A stretch of DNA of 64,000 nt from NCBI GenBank assembly GCA_937998875.1, contig CALLBO010000024.1, positions 40,177-104,176 of the forward strand. Reading direction: 5' to 3'. Made by a program: the position numbers and the translations under genes. The notes below the pieces were generated by a model, which did no database searches, was not told the DNA's origin, and was given only the letters and a program-made list of their open reading frames with translations. How positions within the stretch are numbered: position 1 is the first letter of the stretch; every line of letters begins with the position of its first letter. This stretch comes from an uncultured Granulosicoccaceae bacterium (lineage in GTDB: Bacteria > Pseudomonadota > Gammaproteobacteria > Granulosicoccales > Granulosicoccaceae). Shown here one piece after another: positions 54,080 through 63,852 of this stretch.

Positions 54080-55174
54080 TTATTCCTCTAGAAACGCAGC
54101 GCTGGCAGTATCCACCACCAATCCAACACGATCACCCGGCTGCAGGCCGAGCTGATTGTTCGCTGTGTTTTGTACTCTCACAAGCAATTCATCTGATGCA
54201 GATGTCTTTATTACCACCTGTGTATCAGTGCCGAGAAAATGAAAGCGCTCTACTTCACCGCCAAATACAGCAGCCGGATCATCTACTGCAGTGATGCCAA
54301 GACGCTCCGGACGAATGCACAGCGTACCGTTGGTGTTAGCTGCAATATCGCTTCTGTTGACGCTACAGCTGATGACCGTACCATCCCTTAGTCTGCATAC
54401 AGCAGCACCTTCCTTGCTATCAACAAGAACTCCATCAAGCTTGTTGGTTTCCCCGATAAAATCTGCCACGAAAAGATTGGACGGATTGGTATAAATGCTA
54501 TGAGCATCACCTGTTTGTTGCACTCTTCCTTCTGACATCACGGCGATGCGGTCTGACATGGTTAGTGCTTCTTCCTGATCATGTGTTACAAACACAAACG
54601 TAATACCCGTCTGTTGCTGAATCTGCTTTAACTCTACGCGCATTGACTGACGTAGCTTTAGATCAAGTGCAGACAAGGGCTCATCAAGCAACAACACTTT
54701 AGGCTCAGGCGCCAACGCCCTCGCAAGTGCTACTCTTTGCTGTTGTCCGCCGGATAACTGCGCGGGTTTTCTTTTAGCGTACGAGTCAAGCTGGACCAAC
54801 TCGAGCATTTGAGCAGTGCGCCGTCGGGTAAAATCAAGATCCCTGGCTTGCATTTGCAAACCGAAGCTGACGTTTTCAGCAACTGTCATATGGGGAAACA
54901 AAGAATACTGCTGAAAGACGGTATTTACCGGGCGCTTATTCGCCGGAAGGTCACTTATAGATTGCCCGTACAGCACAACCTCACCTGATGTGACACTTTC
55001 AAAGCCCGCAATAATACGAAGCATCGTGGTCTTGCCACAGCCGGAAGGGCCGAGCAAGGTAAAAAATTCATTGTCGTAGATGGCGCCGGATACATCATGA
55101 AGTGCCGTCACCTCAGCATATTTTTTACTGATGCCATTAAGACCAATGGCTATCTGACTATTGGATTGATTCAT
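54080..55174 (-). CDS. polyamine ABC transporter ATP-binding protein (PotA/PotG-like)
   Basis: A 364-residue ATPase with Walker A LLGPSGCGKTTMLR, Q-loop FQQYSLFPHM, signature LSGGQQQRVALARAL, Walker B VLLLDEPLSALD and the His switch VTHDQEEAL. The C-terminal about 120 residues form a TOBE/OB regulatory domain, as in PotA. It leads the five-gene run of transporter and deacetylase. Confidence 0.94.
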   Translation of the reverse strand: MNQSNSQIAIGLNGISKKYAEVTALHDVSGAIYDNEFFTLLGPSGCGKTTMLRIIAGFESVTSGEVVLYGQSISDLPANKRPVNTVFQQYSLFPHMTVAENVSFGLQMQARDLDFTRRRTAQMLELVQLDSYAKRKPAQLSGGQQQRVALARALAPEPKVLLLDEPLSALDLKLRQSMRVELKQIQQQTGITFVFVTHDQEEALTMSDRIAVMSEGRVQQTGDAHSIYTNPSNLFVADFIGETNKLDGVLVDSKEGAAVCRLRDGTVISCSVNRSDIAANTNGTLCIRPERLGITAVDDPAAVFGGEVERFHFLGTDTQVVIKTSASDELLVRVQNTANNQLGLQPGDRVGLVVDTASAAFLEE

Positions 55175-55306
55175 AGCTCTGAGGCTGGCTGACTAACCAA
55201 TGCAAATTCTCCTACCGCACGATGGATTCAATACTACCGGATCATAAAGTTGAATACTTGCCAGAAAACACGACTTATCGCGTAGCACGGAGATTATTCG
55301 TCGGTG

Positions 55307-56200
55307 TCAGGCCAGATCAAAATGCTCTTGCCCGCCGACCAGACTTGATACTAAATGTTTCTTTTCCAAAAGGCATTCAATGGTCGCCATTAAACTCCGT
55401 TGGGCTGCGGGATACATCGACGGGTCCAGCTCACTGTAGACCACCGGCAACATCGCAGGTATAGAATGCAATCCGGATCTAACGCAATCAACTACCTGTT
55501 TTTCACGCTCTAATCGATGCTGATATAAAGCCTGCACAAACCGTTGCGGGTTTTGAATCGGTGCACCATGCGTGGGATAGTAGATCGCATCTTCGCGAGT
55601 AATCAGTCGGCCCAGTGTTTTCATGTACTCAACCATATTGCCATCCGGGGGCGAGACGATGGTTGTCGACCAACCCATAACGGCATCACCGCAAAAGAGT
55701 GCCTGCTCCTGAGGCAAGTAAAAACTTAAATGATTGGATGCATGTCCCGGTGTATGCACTGAGGTCAGACGCCAATCTCCCAACGCTATGGTTTGATTGT
55801 CTGCCAATTGCACATCCGGCCGAAAGTCCCAGTCTGCACCAAAGTCAGAATCATCACGTTTACTACCCGAAGCGTGGCAAGCATAAGCATGCGTTTTTGC
55901 ATCCACCTGTTGTTGAAGCAAGGCACAACCGGGGGAATGATCAACATGGGTGTGAGTCACAAAAATATGGGTGATCTCCTCACCGCGGGTTGCAGATAAA
56001 ACAGCCTCTATATGTTTCTGATCCGCCGGACCGGGATCTATTACCGCAACCTGCCCGGTACCGATAATATAAGTTCCGGTGCCATAGAACGTAAAGGGGC
56101 TGGGATTTTCAGCGATAACCCGCCGCACCATCGGAGATAACCGATCTACTTTGCCATATTCAAAATCGAGCTTTTTTTGAAATGGAATTTCAACCGCCAT
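55307..56200 (-). CDS. MBL-fold metallo-hydrolase (LACTB2-like)
   Basis: A 297-residue metallo-beta-lactamase-fold enzyme. The metal motif H83-TH-VD-H88 (HTHVDHSP), VHTPGHASNHL and LFCGDAVMGWST supply the two-metal site, and YYPTHGAPI the last His. A C-terminal winged-helix-like domain (about residues 225-297) as in LACTB2 follows, which is a single-strand RNA endonuclease in mitochondria. The bacterial role is unclear. GGAG precedes ATG. It is divergent from purD. Confidence 0.9.
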   Translation of the reverse strand: MAVEIPFQKKLDFEYGKVDRLSPMVRRVIAENPSPFTFYGTGTYIIGTGQVAVIDPGPADQKHIEAVLSATRGEEITHIFVTHTHVDHSPGCALLQQQVDAKTHAYACHASGSKRDDSDFGADWDFRPDVQLADNQTIALGDWRLTSVHTPGHASNHLSFYLPQEQALFCGDAVMGWSTTIVSPPDGNMVEYMKTLGRLITREDAIYYPTHGAPIQNPQRFVQALYQHRLEREKQVVDCVRSGLHSIPAMLPVVYSELDPSMYPAAQRSLMATIECLLEKKHLVSSLVGGQEHFDLA

Positions 56201-56368
56201 TTGTGATCTCCAAAAAAGTATTGACTGTAGAGTCCCATAATCACGCGGGTAAACTCCACTCCTAAACCGTCTACCGACTATATCTTTATTTATCGAGACA
56301 ACGGTTCCTGTTCTACGGGTGACAGGTTAAAATAATACGCTGCACAAAATACTACTTGATAAATTTCA

Positions 56369-57640
56369 ATGAATATTCTGATAATCGGCTCCGGTGGCCG
56401 CGAACATGCTCTGGCATGGAAAGTTGCCCAATCCCCAAAAGCAGACAAGGTATTTGTAGCGCCTGGGAATGCAGGCACTGGGCTGGAAGAGTCGATGACT
56501 AACGTCGATATAGATGCCGACAATATTGATGCGTTGGCGCAATTTGCCAAACAATACAGCATTGATCTGACAATCGTAGGCCCTGAAGTACCATTGGTTG
56601 CGGGTATCGTTGATCATTTTAATGAGCAGGGACTAAGAATTTTCGGACCGAACAAAAACGCCGCACAGCTTGAAGGCAGCAAGTCATTCTGCAAAGATTT
56701 TTTAGCAAGGCACAATATACCAACAGCAGCCTACGGGGTGTTCACTGATCTCAAAGAAGCCTGCGACTATATTGAACAGTGCAGCATACCGGTAGTGGTC
56801 AAAGCAGACGGGCTGGCAGCTGGTAAAGGCGTTGTTATCGCAGAATCAAAGGATCAGGCACTGGCAGCAGTTAATGACATGCTGGCCGCAAACCGATTCG
56901 GTGATGCCGGCAGCAAGGTGGTTATTGAAGAGTTTCTTGAAGGAATTGAGCTGAGCTTTATCTGCATGGTTGACGGCAAAAATTGTCTGCCAATGGCAAC
57001 CTCACAGGATCACAAAGCCCGCGATGAAGGCGACACCGGCCCTAACACTGGCGGTATGGGGGCATACTCACCGGCTGTTGCAGAAACGCCGGAATTAAAT
57101 GCTGAAGTTATGCGATCGGTCATTGAACCTACCATAAAAGGTATGCAGGCTGACGGTAATCGTTTCAGTGGATTCCTCTATGCAGGCTTAATGATCAGCC
57201 CGCAAGGCGACGCAAAGGTATTAGAGTACAACGTGCGTTTCGGTGATCCGGAAACACAACCCATCATGATGCGGCTTAAATCTGATCTGGTGGAACTCTG
57301 CGATGCAGCGTTAGACGGCAGGCTGGATCAGGTAACCGCTCAGTGGACAGACGAACCTGCAGTCGGTGTAGTGCTGGCAGCCGGCGGTTATCCTGATAGC
57401 TATGCCAAAGGTGAGATCATAAACGGCCTTAAGAGTACCGCAGACAACACTAAAGTGTTCCATGCCGGAACCAGCAGCAAAGACGGCAGTGTGGTAACCA
57501 GCGGCGGACGCGTACTTTGTGTGACTGCAACTGGTGCAACAGTTAAAGAGGCTCAGCAAAGGGCCTACGCATCAGTTGATAAGATTGACTTTAAAGATAT
57601 GTACTGTCGACGTGATATCGCTTATCGAGCAGTTGACTAA
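56369..57640 (+). CDS. purD: phosphoribosylamine--glycine ligase
   Basis: A 423-residue ATP-grasp enzyme, second step of purine synthesis. It has the N-terminal MNILIIGSGGREHALAWK, the ATP-grasp core VVKADGLAAGKGV and the region SQDHKARDEGDTGPNTGGMGAYSP with VLEYNVRFGDPETQ. The length is normal. The upstream 168 nt shows no clear PurR operator. purH, often next to purD, is absent. It is convergent with rho. Confidence 0.97.
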   Translation: MNILIIGSGGREHALAWKVAQSPKADKVFVAPGNAGTGLEESMTNVDIDADNIDALAQFAKQYSIDLTIVGPEVPLVAGIVDHFNEQGLRIFGPNKNAAQLEGSKSFCKDFLARHNIPTAAYGVFTDLKEACDYIEQCSIPVVVKADGLAAGKGVVIAESKDQALAAVNDMLAANRFGDAGSKVVIEEFLEGIELSFICMVDGKNCLPMATSQDHKARDEGDTGPNTGGMGAYSPAVAETPELNAEVMRSVIEPTIKGMQADGNRFSGFLYAGLMISPQGDAKVLEYNVRFGDPETQPIMMRLKSDLVELCDAALDGRLDQVTAQWTDEPAVGVVLAAGGYPDSYAKGEIINGLKSTADNTKVFHAGTSSKDGSVVTSGGRVLCVTATGATVKEAQQRAYASVDKIDFKDMYCRRDIAYRAVD

Positions 57641-57711
57641 TTTTTTATACACGTGGTGGATACACATGCTTATCCACTCTGCAGATAATGAAGTTGATTT
57701 AACGTGCAGCC

Positions 57712-58968
57712 TTAGCGCTTCATTGCATCAAAGAACTCATCGTTAGTTTTGGTCTGCTGCAGGCGACCCATTAGAAATTCCATTGCCTCGATTTCATCCA
57801 TTGGATGCAGGAACTTTCTCAAGACCCAGATCTTCTGCAATTCTTCCGGACCGATCATCAGTTCCTCACGACGTGTACCTGAACGATTCACGCTGATTGC
57901 CGGGAAGGTGCGCTTTTCTGCAATGCGGCGATCAAGATGCAGCTCCATATTACCGGTACCTTTAAACTCCTCGTAGATAACTTCATCCATCTTCGAGCCG
58001 GTATCAACAAGGGTAGTGGCAACAATCGTCAGGCTGCCGCCTTCTTCAATGTTTCGTGCCGCACCAAAAAATCGCTTTGGACGATGCAGCGCGTGAGCAT
58101 CTACACCACCGGTAAGGACTTTGCCTGAAGACGGAATCACCGTGTTATACGCGCGTGCAAGACGCGTTATCGAATCAAGCAGAATAACCACATCTTTTTT
58201 GTGCTCTACCAGCCGCTTGGCTTTTTCAATCACCATCTCGGCGACTTGAACATGTCGGCTTGCAGGTTCATCAAAGGTACTTGAAACTACTTCGCCCTGT
58301 ACCATGCGTTCCATCTCGGTAACTTCTTCCGGACGTTCGTCAATCAATAACACAATCAATTTACAATCTGGATCATTGTGCGCAATGCTCTGTGCGATGT
58401 TTTGCAGGATCATCGTCTTACCGGCTTTAGGCGGTGAGACGATCAACGCGCGCTGACCCTTACCGATGGGGGCGACAAAATCTATCGTTCTTGCAGTGAT
58501 GTCTTCAGTACTACCGTTCCCCAGCTCAAGTGTTAAACGCTCTGTTGCATGCAACGGTGTGAGGTTTTCAAACAACACCTTGTTTTTTGCTTCTTCCGGT
58601 GCATCGAAATTTATCTCGTCAACTTTAAGTAGCGCGAAGTATCGTTCGCCATCCTTAGGTGGTCTGATCTTGCCGTCAATCGTGTCACCGGTACGAAGAT
58701 TAAAGCGTCTGATCTGGCTTGGAGAGACGTAGATATCATCCGGTCCTGCGAGATAGGAACTGTCTGCGGAGCGTAGAAATCCGAAGCCGTCCTGCAGTAT
58801 TTCCAGTACTCCACCGCCGAAGATATCTTCGCCTTTTCTGGAGTGCGCTTTCAGCAACGAGAAAATAATGTCCTGCTTTCGTGACCGGGCGACATTGTCG
58901 AGCCCTGCAGTTTGCGCTAATTCAACCAACTCACTGGCGGACTTCTTCTTCAGATCAGTAAGGTTCAT
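57712..58968 (-). CDS. rho: transcription termination factor Rho
   Basis: A 418-residue RNA helicase. ATG 58968 ([19 protein letters not shown]) is taken; 50 more codons are open but encode a Cys- and Pro-rich tail unlike Rho. Order: N-terminal helix bundle, cold-shock RNA-binding domain ([21 protein letters not shown]), P-loop [11 protein letters not shown], Walker [18 protein letters not shown]-loop and R-loop. It ends untranslated or structured-poor RNA. It lies in the trxA-rho order; the 398-nt leader carries C-rich repeats. Confidence 0.98.
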   Translation of the reverse strand: MNLTDLKKKSASELVELAQTAGLDNVARSRKQDIIFSLLKAHSRKGEDIFGGGVLEILQDGFGFLRSADSSYLAGPDDIYVSPSQIRRFNLRTGDTIDGKIRPPKDGERYFALLKVDEINFDAPEEAKNKVLFENLTPLHATERLTLELGNGSTEDITARTIDFVAPIGKGQRALIVSPPKAGKTMILQNIAQSIAHNDPDCKLIVLLIDERPEEVTEMERMVQGEVVSSTFDEPASRHVQVAEMVIEKAKRLVEHKKDVVILLDSITRLARAYNTVIPSSGKVLTGGVDAHALHRPKRFFGAARNIEEGGSLTIVATTLVDTGSKMDEVIYEEFKGTGNMELHLDRRIAEKRTFPAISVNRSGTRREELMIGPEELQKIWVLRKFLHPMDEIEAMEFLMGRLQQTKTNDEFFDAMKR

Positions 58969-59010
58969 AGGTGTAGAGATGCTTTTCGTGGTGGGATTGG
59001 TAACAAGCCG

Positions 59011-59066
59011 GGTCTTCGGGCCTAAGTCTCTGGGACAGGGGTCTCTGGACAGGGTCTCGGTGACGA
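59011..59066. repeat. imperfect 13-15-bp tandem repeats in the rho leader
   Basis: About four variants of GGTCTCTGGACAG lie just upstream of the rho start. On the minus strand they read GAGACCCTGTCC and AGAGACCCCTGTCCC, a C-rich and little-structured RNA. That is the kind of sequence Rho binds. rho is self-regulated in E. coli through its leader, so a rut-like role is possible. The remaining leader up to trxA shows no gene. Confidence 0.45.
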
Positions 59067-59366
59067 GCTTGCAGGAGAGAGATTTAAAGTAGTGCAGAAC
59101 AACCGCCGCAGCGGACACGTGCGACTACAGATGATATGGGAGTAATCCGGAACACAAGCGTGCGCTTGTGCGATAACGCGATTCTAGTATAAAAAGCCGA
59201 AAAGGGAAACGACTATCTAACAATCCGTAGAACATTGACGTAAATGAGTAGCGCAAAGCACCACAGCCAACTCCGCCGCTGACAATTTGAACCCTAAGAG
59301 AAAGGAGGTAAATCAGGACGGAGGTAAATTACTGCAAGTAACAGAATTCGAAGCTGGAGTTACAGC

Positions 59367-59693
59367 TCAGGAGTTACTGTCAATGAATGATGCCAGTTGA
59401 GTCTTCGACAGGGCACCAACTTTAGTGCCTTCTACCGAGCCATTCTTAAACAACATCAACGTTGGAATACCGCGAATGCCGTACTTTGGCGGCGTATTCT
59501 GGTTGTTGTCAATGTTGAGCTTGGCGATTTTGACTTTGTCGCCGTATTCTTCCGCAATCTCATCAAGAATAGGCGCGATCATTTTGCACGGGCCACACCA
59601 TTCAGCCCAGTAATCGACAAGTACGGGTACCTCCGACTGCAATACTTCCTGGTCAAAGTTGTCATCTGTTACTTCGACAATATTCTGATGCAC
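59367..59693 (-). CDS. trxA: thioredoxin 1
   Basis: A 108-residue thioredoxin. Translation is set at GTG 59693, with GGAG six nt before; this gives the family N-terminus [13 protein letters not shown] and length. An in-frame upstream start would add 32 residues. The active site is W-C33-GP-C36 and the cis-Pro is in [11 protein letters not shown]. It reduces protein disulfides. It precedes rho by about 400 nt and is divergent from rhlB, the E. coli order. Confidence 0.97.
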   Translation of the reverse strand: MHQNIVEVTDDNFDQEVLQSEVPVLVDYWAEWCGPCKMIAPILDEIAEEYGDKVKIAKLNIDNNQNTPPKYGIRGIPTLMLFKNGSVEGTKVGALSKTQLASFIDSNS

Positions 59694-59837
59694 CGGATTC
59701 TCCGTTGTAATTAGTCTTCCGCTAATGATATGGAGCATCGCCAAAAAAACAAGCAATATCGATGGAAATAATCCTACTCTAAAAGACAAAACAGACAGTT
59801 ACGCACCCCCCGGCGAGAAATAGGCTATGCTCAGCTG

Positions 59838-61181
59838 ATGAAATCCAACTATCTGACGTCCGTCAGTTTCAGCGAATTTGCGCTGAATCCCGCTCTGGAT
59901 TCTGCATTAAGTCAAGCAGGATTCACCTACTGTACCGAAATTCAGCAGCTATCATTGCCACTGATGCTCGAAGGCAAAGACATTGCCGCACAGTCTCAGA
60001 CCGGCACCGGTAAAACCGCCGCCTTCCTGCTAGGTATGTATCAATACCTGCTGAACAATCCTGCACCTGAAGACAGGAAACCAACTGAGTTGCGTGCAAT
60101 TATCCTCGCACCAACCCGCGAACTTGCAATACAGATTCATAAAGACGCCGAGCAGCTCGGTGCAAACCTGGATTTTCAAACCGTACTGGCCTACGGCGGC
60201 ACCGACTATGAAAAACAACGCCGCCGAATACAGGAAGGTGCCGACGTACTCATTGGCACACCGGGTCGCATCATTGATTATTTCAAGCAGAAGGTCTTTT
60301 CTTTAAACAAGATTCAGGTCGTGGTACTTGATGAAGCAGACAGAATGTTTGATCTCGGCTTCATCGCAGACATCCGTTATCTGCTACGAAGAATGCCTGA
60401 TCCGGAGCAACGACTTAATCTTTTGTTTTCCGCAACTTTGTCTCACCGTGTCATGGAACTTGCCTACGAGCACATGAATAATCCTATCGGATTAAAAACA
60501 GAGTCAGACAGAATTGCTGCAGAAAAAGTACATCAACTGGTATTTCACCCGGCCTCCGATGAGAAAATTCCGTTGTTGCTCGGACTCATAAAAAAAATGC
60601 AGCCGCAACGCAGCATTATCTTTGTTAATACCAAAAGAGTTGCCGAGAAAGTGCAATCGTATCTGGTCGGAAACGATACACCGGCAGAGGTGCTGTCAGG
60701 AGATGTCAGGCAGAACAAGCGTCAAAGACTGATTAAGGAACTTGCATCAGGCGAACTCAACACACTGATTGCAACCGATGTTGCAGCGCGCGGTCTGCAC
60801 ATTGACGGCGTGACTCACGTATTCAACTATGATCTGCCACAGAACCCTGAAGACTATGTACACCGAATCGGCAGAACTGCTCGCGCCGGTGCGTCCGGTG
60901 AGGCAATTTCATTTGCCTGTGAAGAATATGTTTTTTCACTGCCGGAAATTGAAGAGCTACTTGGACACGAAATAGAATCCGGCCAACTCACTAACGATAT
61001 GCTGATCAGCCCGGCGCCTCCGGCAAAAATCCAACGCCAGAAAGCACCGGATCACAGCAAACGCGGTAAGAGCACCGGAGGTAGAAACCCGAACAACCGA
61101 AATCGAAGCCGCCGCCGTAAGCCGGGTTCCGGTCCATCCGGTGGTGCGCGACCTGCAAACGCCGGCCCCCAAGGCCAATAA
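59838..61181 (+). CDS. rhlB: DEAD-box ATP-dependent RNA helicase RhlB
   Basis: A 447-residue RhlB-type helicase. Motifs: Q-motif FTYCTEIQQLSLP, I AQSQTGTGKT, Ia PTRELA, II VLDEADRMFDLGF, III FSATL, V ATDVAARGLHIDGV, VI HRIGRTARAG. After about residue 385 a basic tail rich in Arg, Asn, Gly and Pro follows. In E. coli it is the degradosome helicase bound to RNase E. Divergence from trxA and rho supports the name. Its stop is covered by short tandem repeats. Confidence 0.95.
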   Translation: MKSNYLTSVSFSEFALNPALDSALSQAGFTYCTEIQQLSLPLMLEGKDIAAQSQTGTGKTAAFLLGMYQYLLNNPAPEDRKPTELRAIILAPTRELAIQIHKDAEQLGANLDFQTVLAYGGTDYEKQRRRIQEGADVLIGTPGRIIDYFKQKVFSLNKIQVVVLDEADRMFDLGFIADIRYLLRRMPDPEQRLNLLFSATLSHRVMELAYEHMNNPIGLKTESDRIAAEKVHQLVFHPASDEKIPLLLGLIKKMQPQRSIIFVNTKRVAEKVQSYLVGNDTPAEVLSGDVRQNKRQRLIKELASGELNTLIATDVAARGLHIDGVTHVFNYDLPQNPEDYVHRIGRTARAGASGEAISFACEEYVFSLPEIEELLGHEIESGQLTNDMLISPAPPAKIQRQKAPDHSKRGKSTGGRNPNNRNRSRRRKPGSGPSGGARPANAGPQGQ

Positions 61182-61240
61182 CGTGGACCAATGACGTGGG
61201 CCAGTAACGTTGGTCAATTGCGAGGGTCGGTAACACCGGA
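61176..61240. repeat. five degenerate 13-bp tandem repeats across the rhlB stop
   Basis: Units from 61176, each 13 nt, follow the pattern CCARTAACGTGGG; later units diverge (TCAATTGCGAGGG, TCGGTAACACCGG). The first unit contains the rhlB TAA stop. No coding role after the stop. Confidence 0.6.
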
Positions 61241-61425
61241 CTGGTAAGAGCAAATGCCAGCTGTTCAATAACCACCCCATCTGCAAAACCTCCACGCGAT
61301 TAGAGAAAAGCTGCAAAACGAGCAGCCGCCATCTCAATAAAGTTCTAATATTCACCGAAACTATCTATCATACCCGCGATCACAATCGCCACCTCGAACA
61401 ACAAACAACTACGGAGCACGAAGTG

Positions 61426-62094
61426 ATGGACTTCGAACACGCCAGAGTCAATATGATTGAGCAGCAGGTTCGTCCGTGGGATGTACTGGATCAGAGAGTG
61501 CTCAACGCGCTGTCGGAAATTCCGAGAGAGACTTTCCTGCCGGAAGAACATCAGGGCCTGGCCTACTCGGACACCCGTATCCCTCTCGGCAATGGTCGCT
61601 ACTCACTCAACCCGAATATCGAAGCCAGACTTCTACAGGCGGCAGTGCTTGAAACAGATGACCGGACTCTGATTATTGGTTGCGGTACAGGTTACCTGGC
61701 AGCGTGTGCAGCAAAGATGTGCAAGCACGTCGAGTCTATAGATACGCAGGAAACAGTAAACAATCAGGCACAACAGAACGCTGCAGCATGCGGCATTGAT
61801 AACATCAAGTTCTTCACCGGTGACCTGATTGCTGATCTGCCGGACAAAACCAGCTATGACGCAATTATTGTTAATGGCTCTTTGCCGAAGATACCGGAGC
61901 GACTCAAAACCCGGCTGACGCTGAACGGCCGTCTGATAATTACCGTGGGCAACGAGAGTGAACCTACCATGGAAACGTTTGTGATAAGGCGTATCGGTGA
62001 TGTCGACTGGCTGGAGCAAAGTGTTCTCGATACTCACATTCCGGCGTTGATTCCAGCGACACCAGTGGCTGACACATCCGGTTTCGTATTCTAG
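61426..62094 (+). CDS. protein-L-isoaspartate O-methyltransferase-like protein
   Basis: A 222-residue SAM-dependent methyltransferase of the PCMT family. FEHARVNMIEQQVRPWDVLDQRVL starts the protein, then PLGNGRYSLNPNIEARLLQA and the SAM loop LIIGCGTGYLAACAA. Canonical Pcm has a TISQPYMVAxM segment in the place of YSLNPNIEARL, so this is the variant often found before tolC in gammaproteobacteria. It may act on a different substrate. ATG 61426 or GTG 61423; GGAG is 6-9 nt upstream. tolC follows after 269 nt. Confidence 0.85.
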   Translation: MDFEHARVNMIEQQVRPWDVLDQRVLNALSEIPRETFLPEEHQGLAYSDTRIPLGNGRYSLNPNIEARLLQAAVLETDDRTLIIGCGTGYLAACAAKMCKHVESIDTQETVNNQAQQNAAACGIDNIKFFTGDLIADLPDKTSYDAIIVNGSLPKIPERLKTRLTLNGRLIITVGNESEPTMETFVIRRIGDVDWLEQSVLDTHIPALIPATPVADTSGFVF

Positions 62095-62363
62095 AGCACG
62101 CCGTTATCCGCGAGTCACACAGCACCGATTCGGACAACACTAAAGTGAGGTCCAATAGCTAACGAACTATGGTAGCCCGGGCACGGAACAACAAAGGAGA
62201 GCCCCGGCTGCTTTAAAACTCCAAGCGTTACCAAGCGGCTAAAAATAGTCAAAAATAGCCCCAAAACCCGAAATACCATCTACATTCTAGGTACCAGAAT
62301 AATAAAAGTGCCGAAGTACTGGCGGCACTGGAACTCGCTGCTCCGTACCTAGAGAATAATAAG

Positions 62364-63698
62364 ATGAACTCGCGCCTGACGCTCACATTTGGCCTGCCCC
62401 TGGCGGCGGCTGCCTCGCTACTTCTGACACAATCACTACGCGCGGCAAATCTTTCTGAAATTTATCAAATGGCAGCATCCCAGGATTCTGTCATTCAAGC
62501 CAGCCGCGCACAGTATGAAGCAGCCGTTGAAGCACTGCCCCTTGCCAGATCGGCAATGCGGCCACAAGTGGCAATTGCAGCAGACGTAGCCGAGAACGAG
62601 AACAATGATGATCGCGGCGGTCGGTTCGGATCGAATGCTTACGGCGCTTCAATAACCCAAAACATTTTTAATGTTCCTGCGACCCGCTCTATCAAGCAGG
62701 CAAAAGCCACTGTAGCTGCCGCAGAGGCAACCTTAAAAGAAGCCGAGCAGAACCTGATTTTCAGAACGGCGCAGGCTTATTTCAATGTATTGACTGCCAA
62801 AGAGGCATTCAGTGCCGCCAGCGCTTCGCGTGAAGCAATAGCGAGTCAAACAGAGCAGGCAGAACGAAGATTCGATGTCGGCCTTTCTGCAATTACCGAT
62901 GTCAAGGAAGCACAGGCACAGCTTGACCTTGCTGTCGCAAGAGAGGTTGTCGCGGAAAATCAGATGGCACTCGCGCGCGAAGCATTGCGGGTCATAATTA
63001 ATCAGGAAGTCCCTCCACTTGATGGTCTTAGGGAAGATGCAGCACTCACTGCACCGGAACCTGCATCAATGGAAGAATGGATCGCAGTGGCTAAGAGTAA
63101 CAACCCACAGCTCGAAGTTGCGCGAAAAGAGTACGAAGTTGCGGCGGCAGATATCGGTATTGAACGCGCAGGCAGGCTACCCACAGTGGCAATTGTTGGC
63201 GGTTACCAGAAGCAGTCGTCCGATCGGGCGAACGATCAGATCTCTGCACAACCCTCTAAAAGTGAGTCCGGGCAGATAAAGCTGCAACTTGAATATCCCT
63301 TTATCACTGGCGGCAGCACCAGTGCTTTAATCCGACAGGCAAAAGCCCGCTCGACCCAGGCATCTTTTAATCTTGAAACCGTTCAGCGTGCAGTGGTGCA
63401 GGAGACACGTGATGCCTACTTAACCGTTTTGGCAGACATCAGCCAGACTGTTGCACTGGAGAAGGCACTCAACTCTACCGAGGTGGCAAAAGACGCGACG
63501 CAGGCGGGTTTTGATGCGGGTACACGTACAGCAGTTGAAGTACTCGTTTCACTGCGGGATACATTCGATGCTTACGCTGACTATGCAGCAGCCCGTCATC
63601 AGTACGTTGTCAGTAGTCTGCAGCTGCGACTGGCTGCCGGCATTCTTGCACAGAAGCATATTGATTCGATTAGTCGGTCGCTTGAGCCGGGTAGTTAG
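62364..63698 (+). CDS. tolC: TolC family outer membrane channel protein
   Basis: A 444-residue outer-membrane efflux protein. A signal peptide (cleavage near LRAANLSE) and two repeats of the TolC fold follow: LSEIYQMAASQDSVIQASRAQYEAA, then long alpha-barrel helices and EYPFITGGSTSALIRQAKAR for the second repeat. Type I secretion and RND efflux systems use this channel. Placement after the isoaspartyl methyltransferase-like gene is common in gammaproteobacteria. The C-terminus is complete. Confidence 0.93.
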   Translation: MNSRLTLTFGLPLAAAASLLLTQSLRAANLSEIYQMAASQDSVIQASRAQYEAAVEALPLARSAMRPQVAIAADVAENENNDDRGGRFGSNAYGASITQNIFNVPATRSIKQAKATVAAAEATLKEAEQNLIFRTAQAYFNVLTAKEAFSAASASREAIASQTEQAERRFDVGLSAITDVKEAQAQLDLAVAREVVAENQMALAREALRVIINQEVPPLDGLREDAALTAPEPASMEEWIAVAKSNNPQLEVARKEYEVAAADIGIERAGRLPTVAIVGGYQKQSSDRANDQISAQPSKSESGQIKLQLEYPFITGGSTSALIRQAKARSTQASFNLETVQRAVVQETRDAYLTVLADISQTVALEKALNSTEVAKDATQAGFDAGTRTAVEVLVSLRDTFDAYADYAAARHQYVVSSLQLRLAAGILAQKHIDSISRSLEPGS

Positions 63699-63735
63699 GT
63701 TGTTGCTTTATTAAGCTGGGGCTTGTTGCTCTGGC

Positions 63736-63852
63736 TTGTCGTGCTGGCTTGTCGTGCTGGCTTGTCGTGCTGGCTTGTCGTGCTGGCTTGTCGTGCTGGC
63801 TTGTCGTGCTGGCTTGTCGTGCTGGCTTGTCGTGCTGGCTTGTCGTGCTGGC
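63736..63852. repeat. nine perfect 13-bp tandem repeats after tolC
   Basis: The unit TTGTCGTGCTGGC is repeated nine times without a change (117 bp), 38 nt after the tolC stop. Because 13 is not a multiple of three, all frames are cycled; the minus-strand reading gives a 13-residue repeat (KPARQASTTSQHD) that is probably not expressed. It directly abuts the second dispersed repeat. Confidence 0.92.

Noticed and set aside
57657..57678. 7-bp hairpin between the convergent purD and rho genes
   Set aside because: GTGGATA/TATCCAC is short and A/T-rich with no T run on either strand, so a terminator is not supported.
58969..59118. 50-codon N-terminal extension of Rho
   Set aside because: Normal Rho starts at ATG 58968; the extension is Cys- and Pro-rich, and it comes from the leader repeats.
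59694..59789. Hydrophobic N-terminal extension that would make thioredoxin a membrane protein
   Set aside because: GTG 59693 has a good ribosome site and gives exactly 108 residues, so the cytoplasmic form is more likely.
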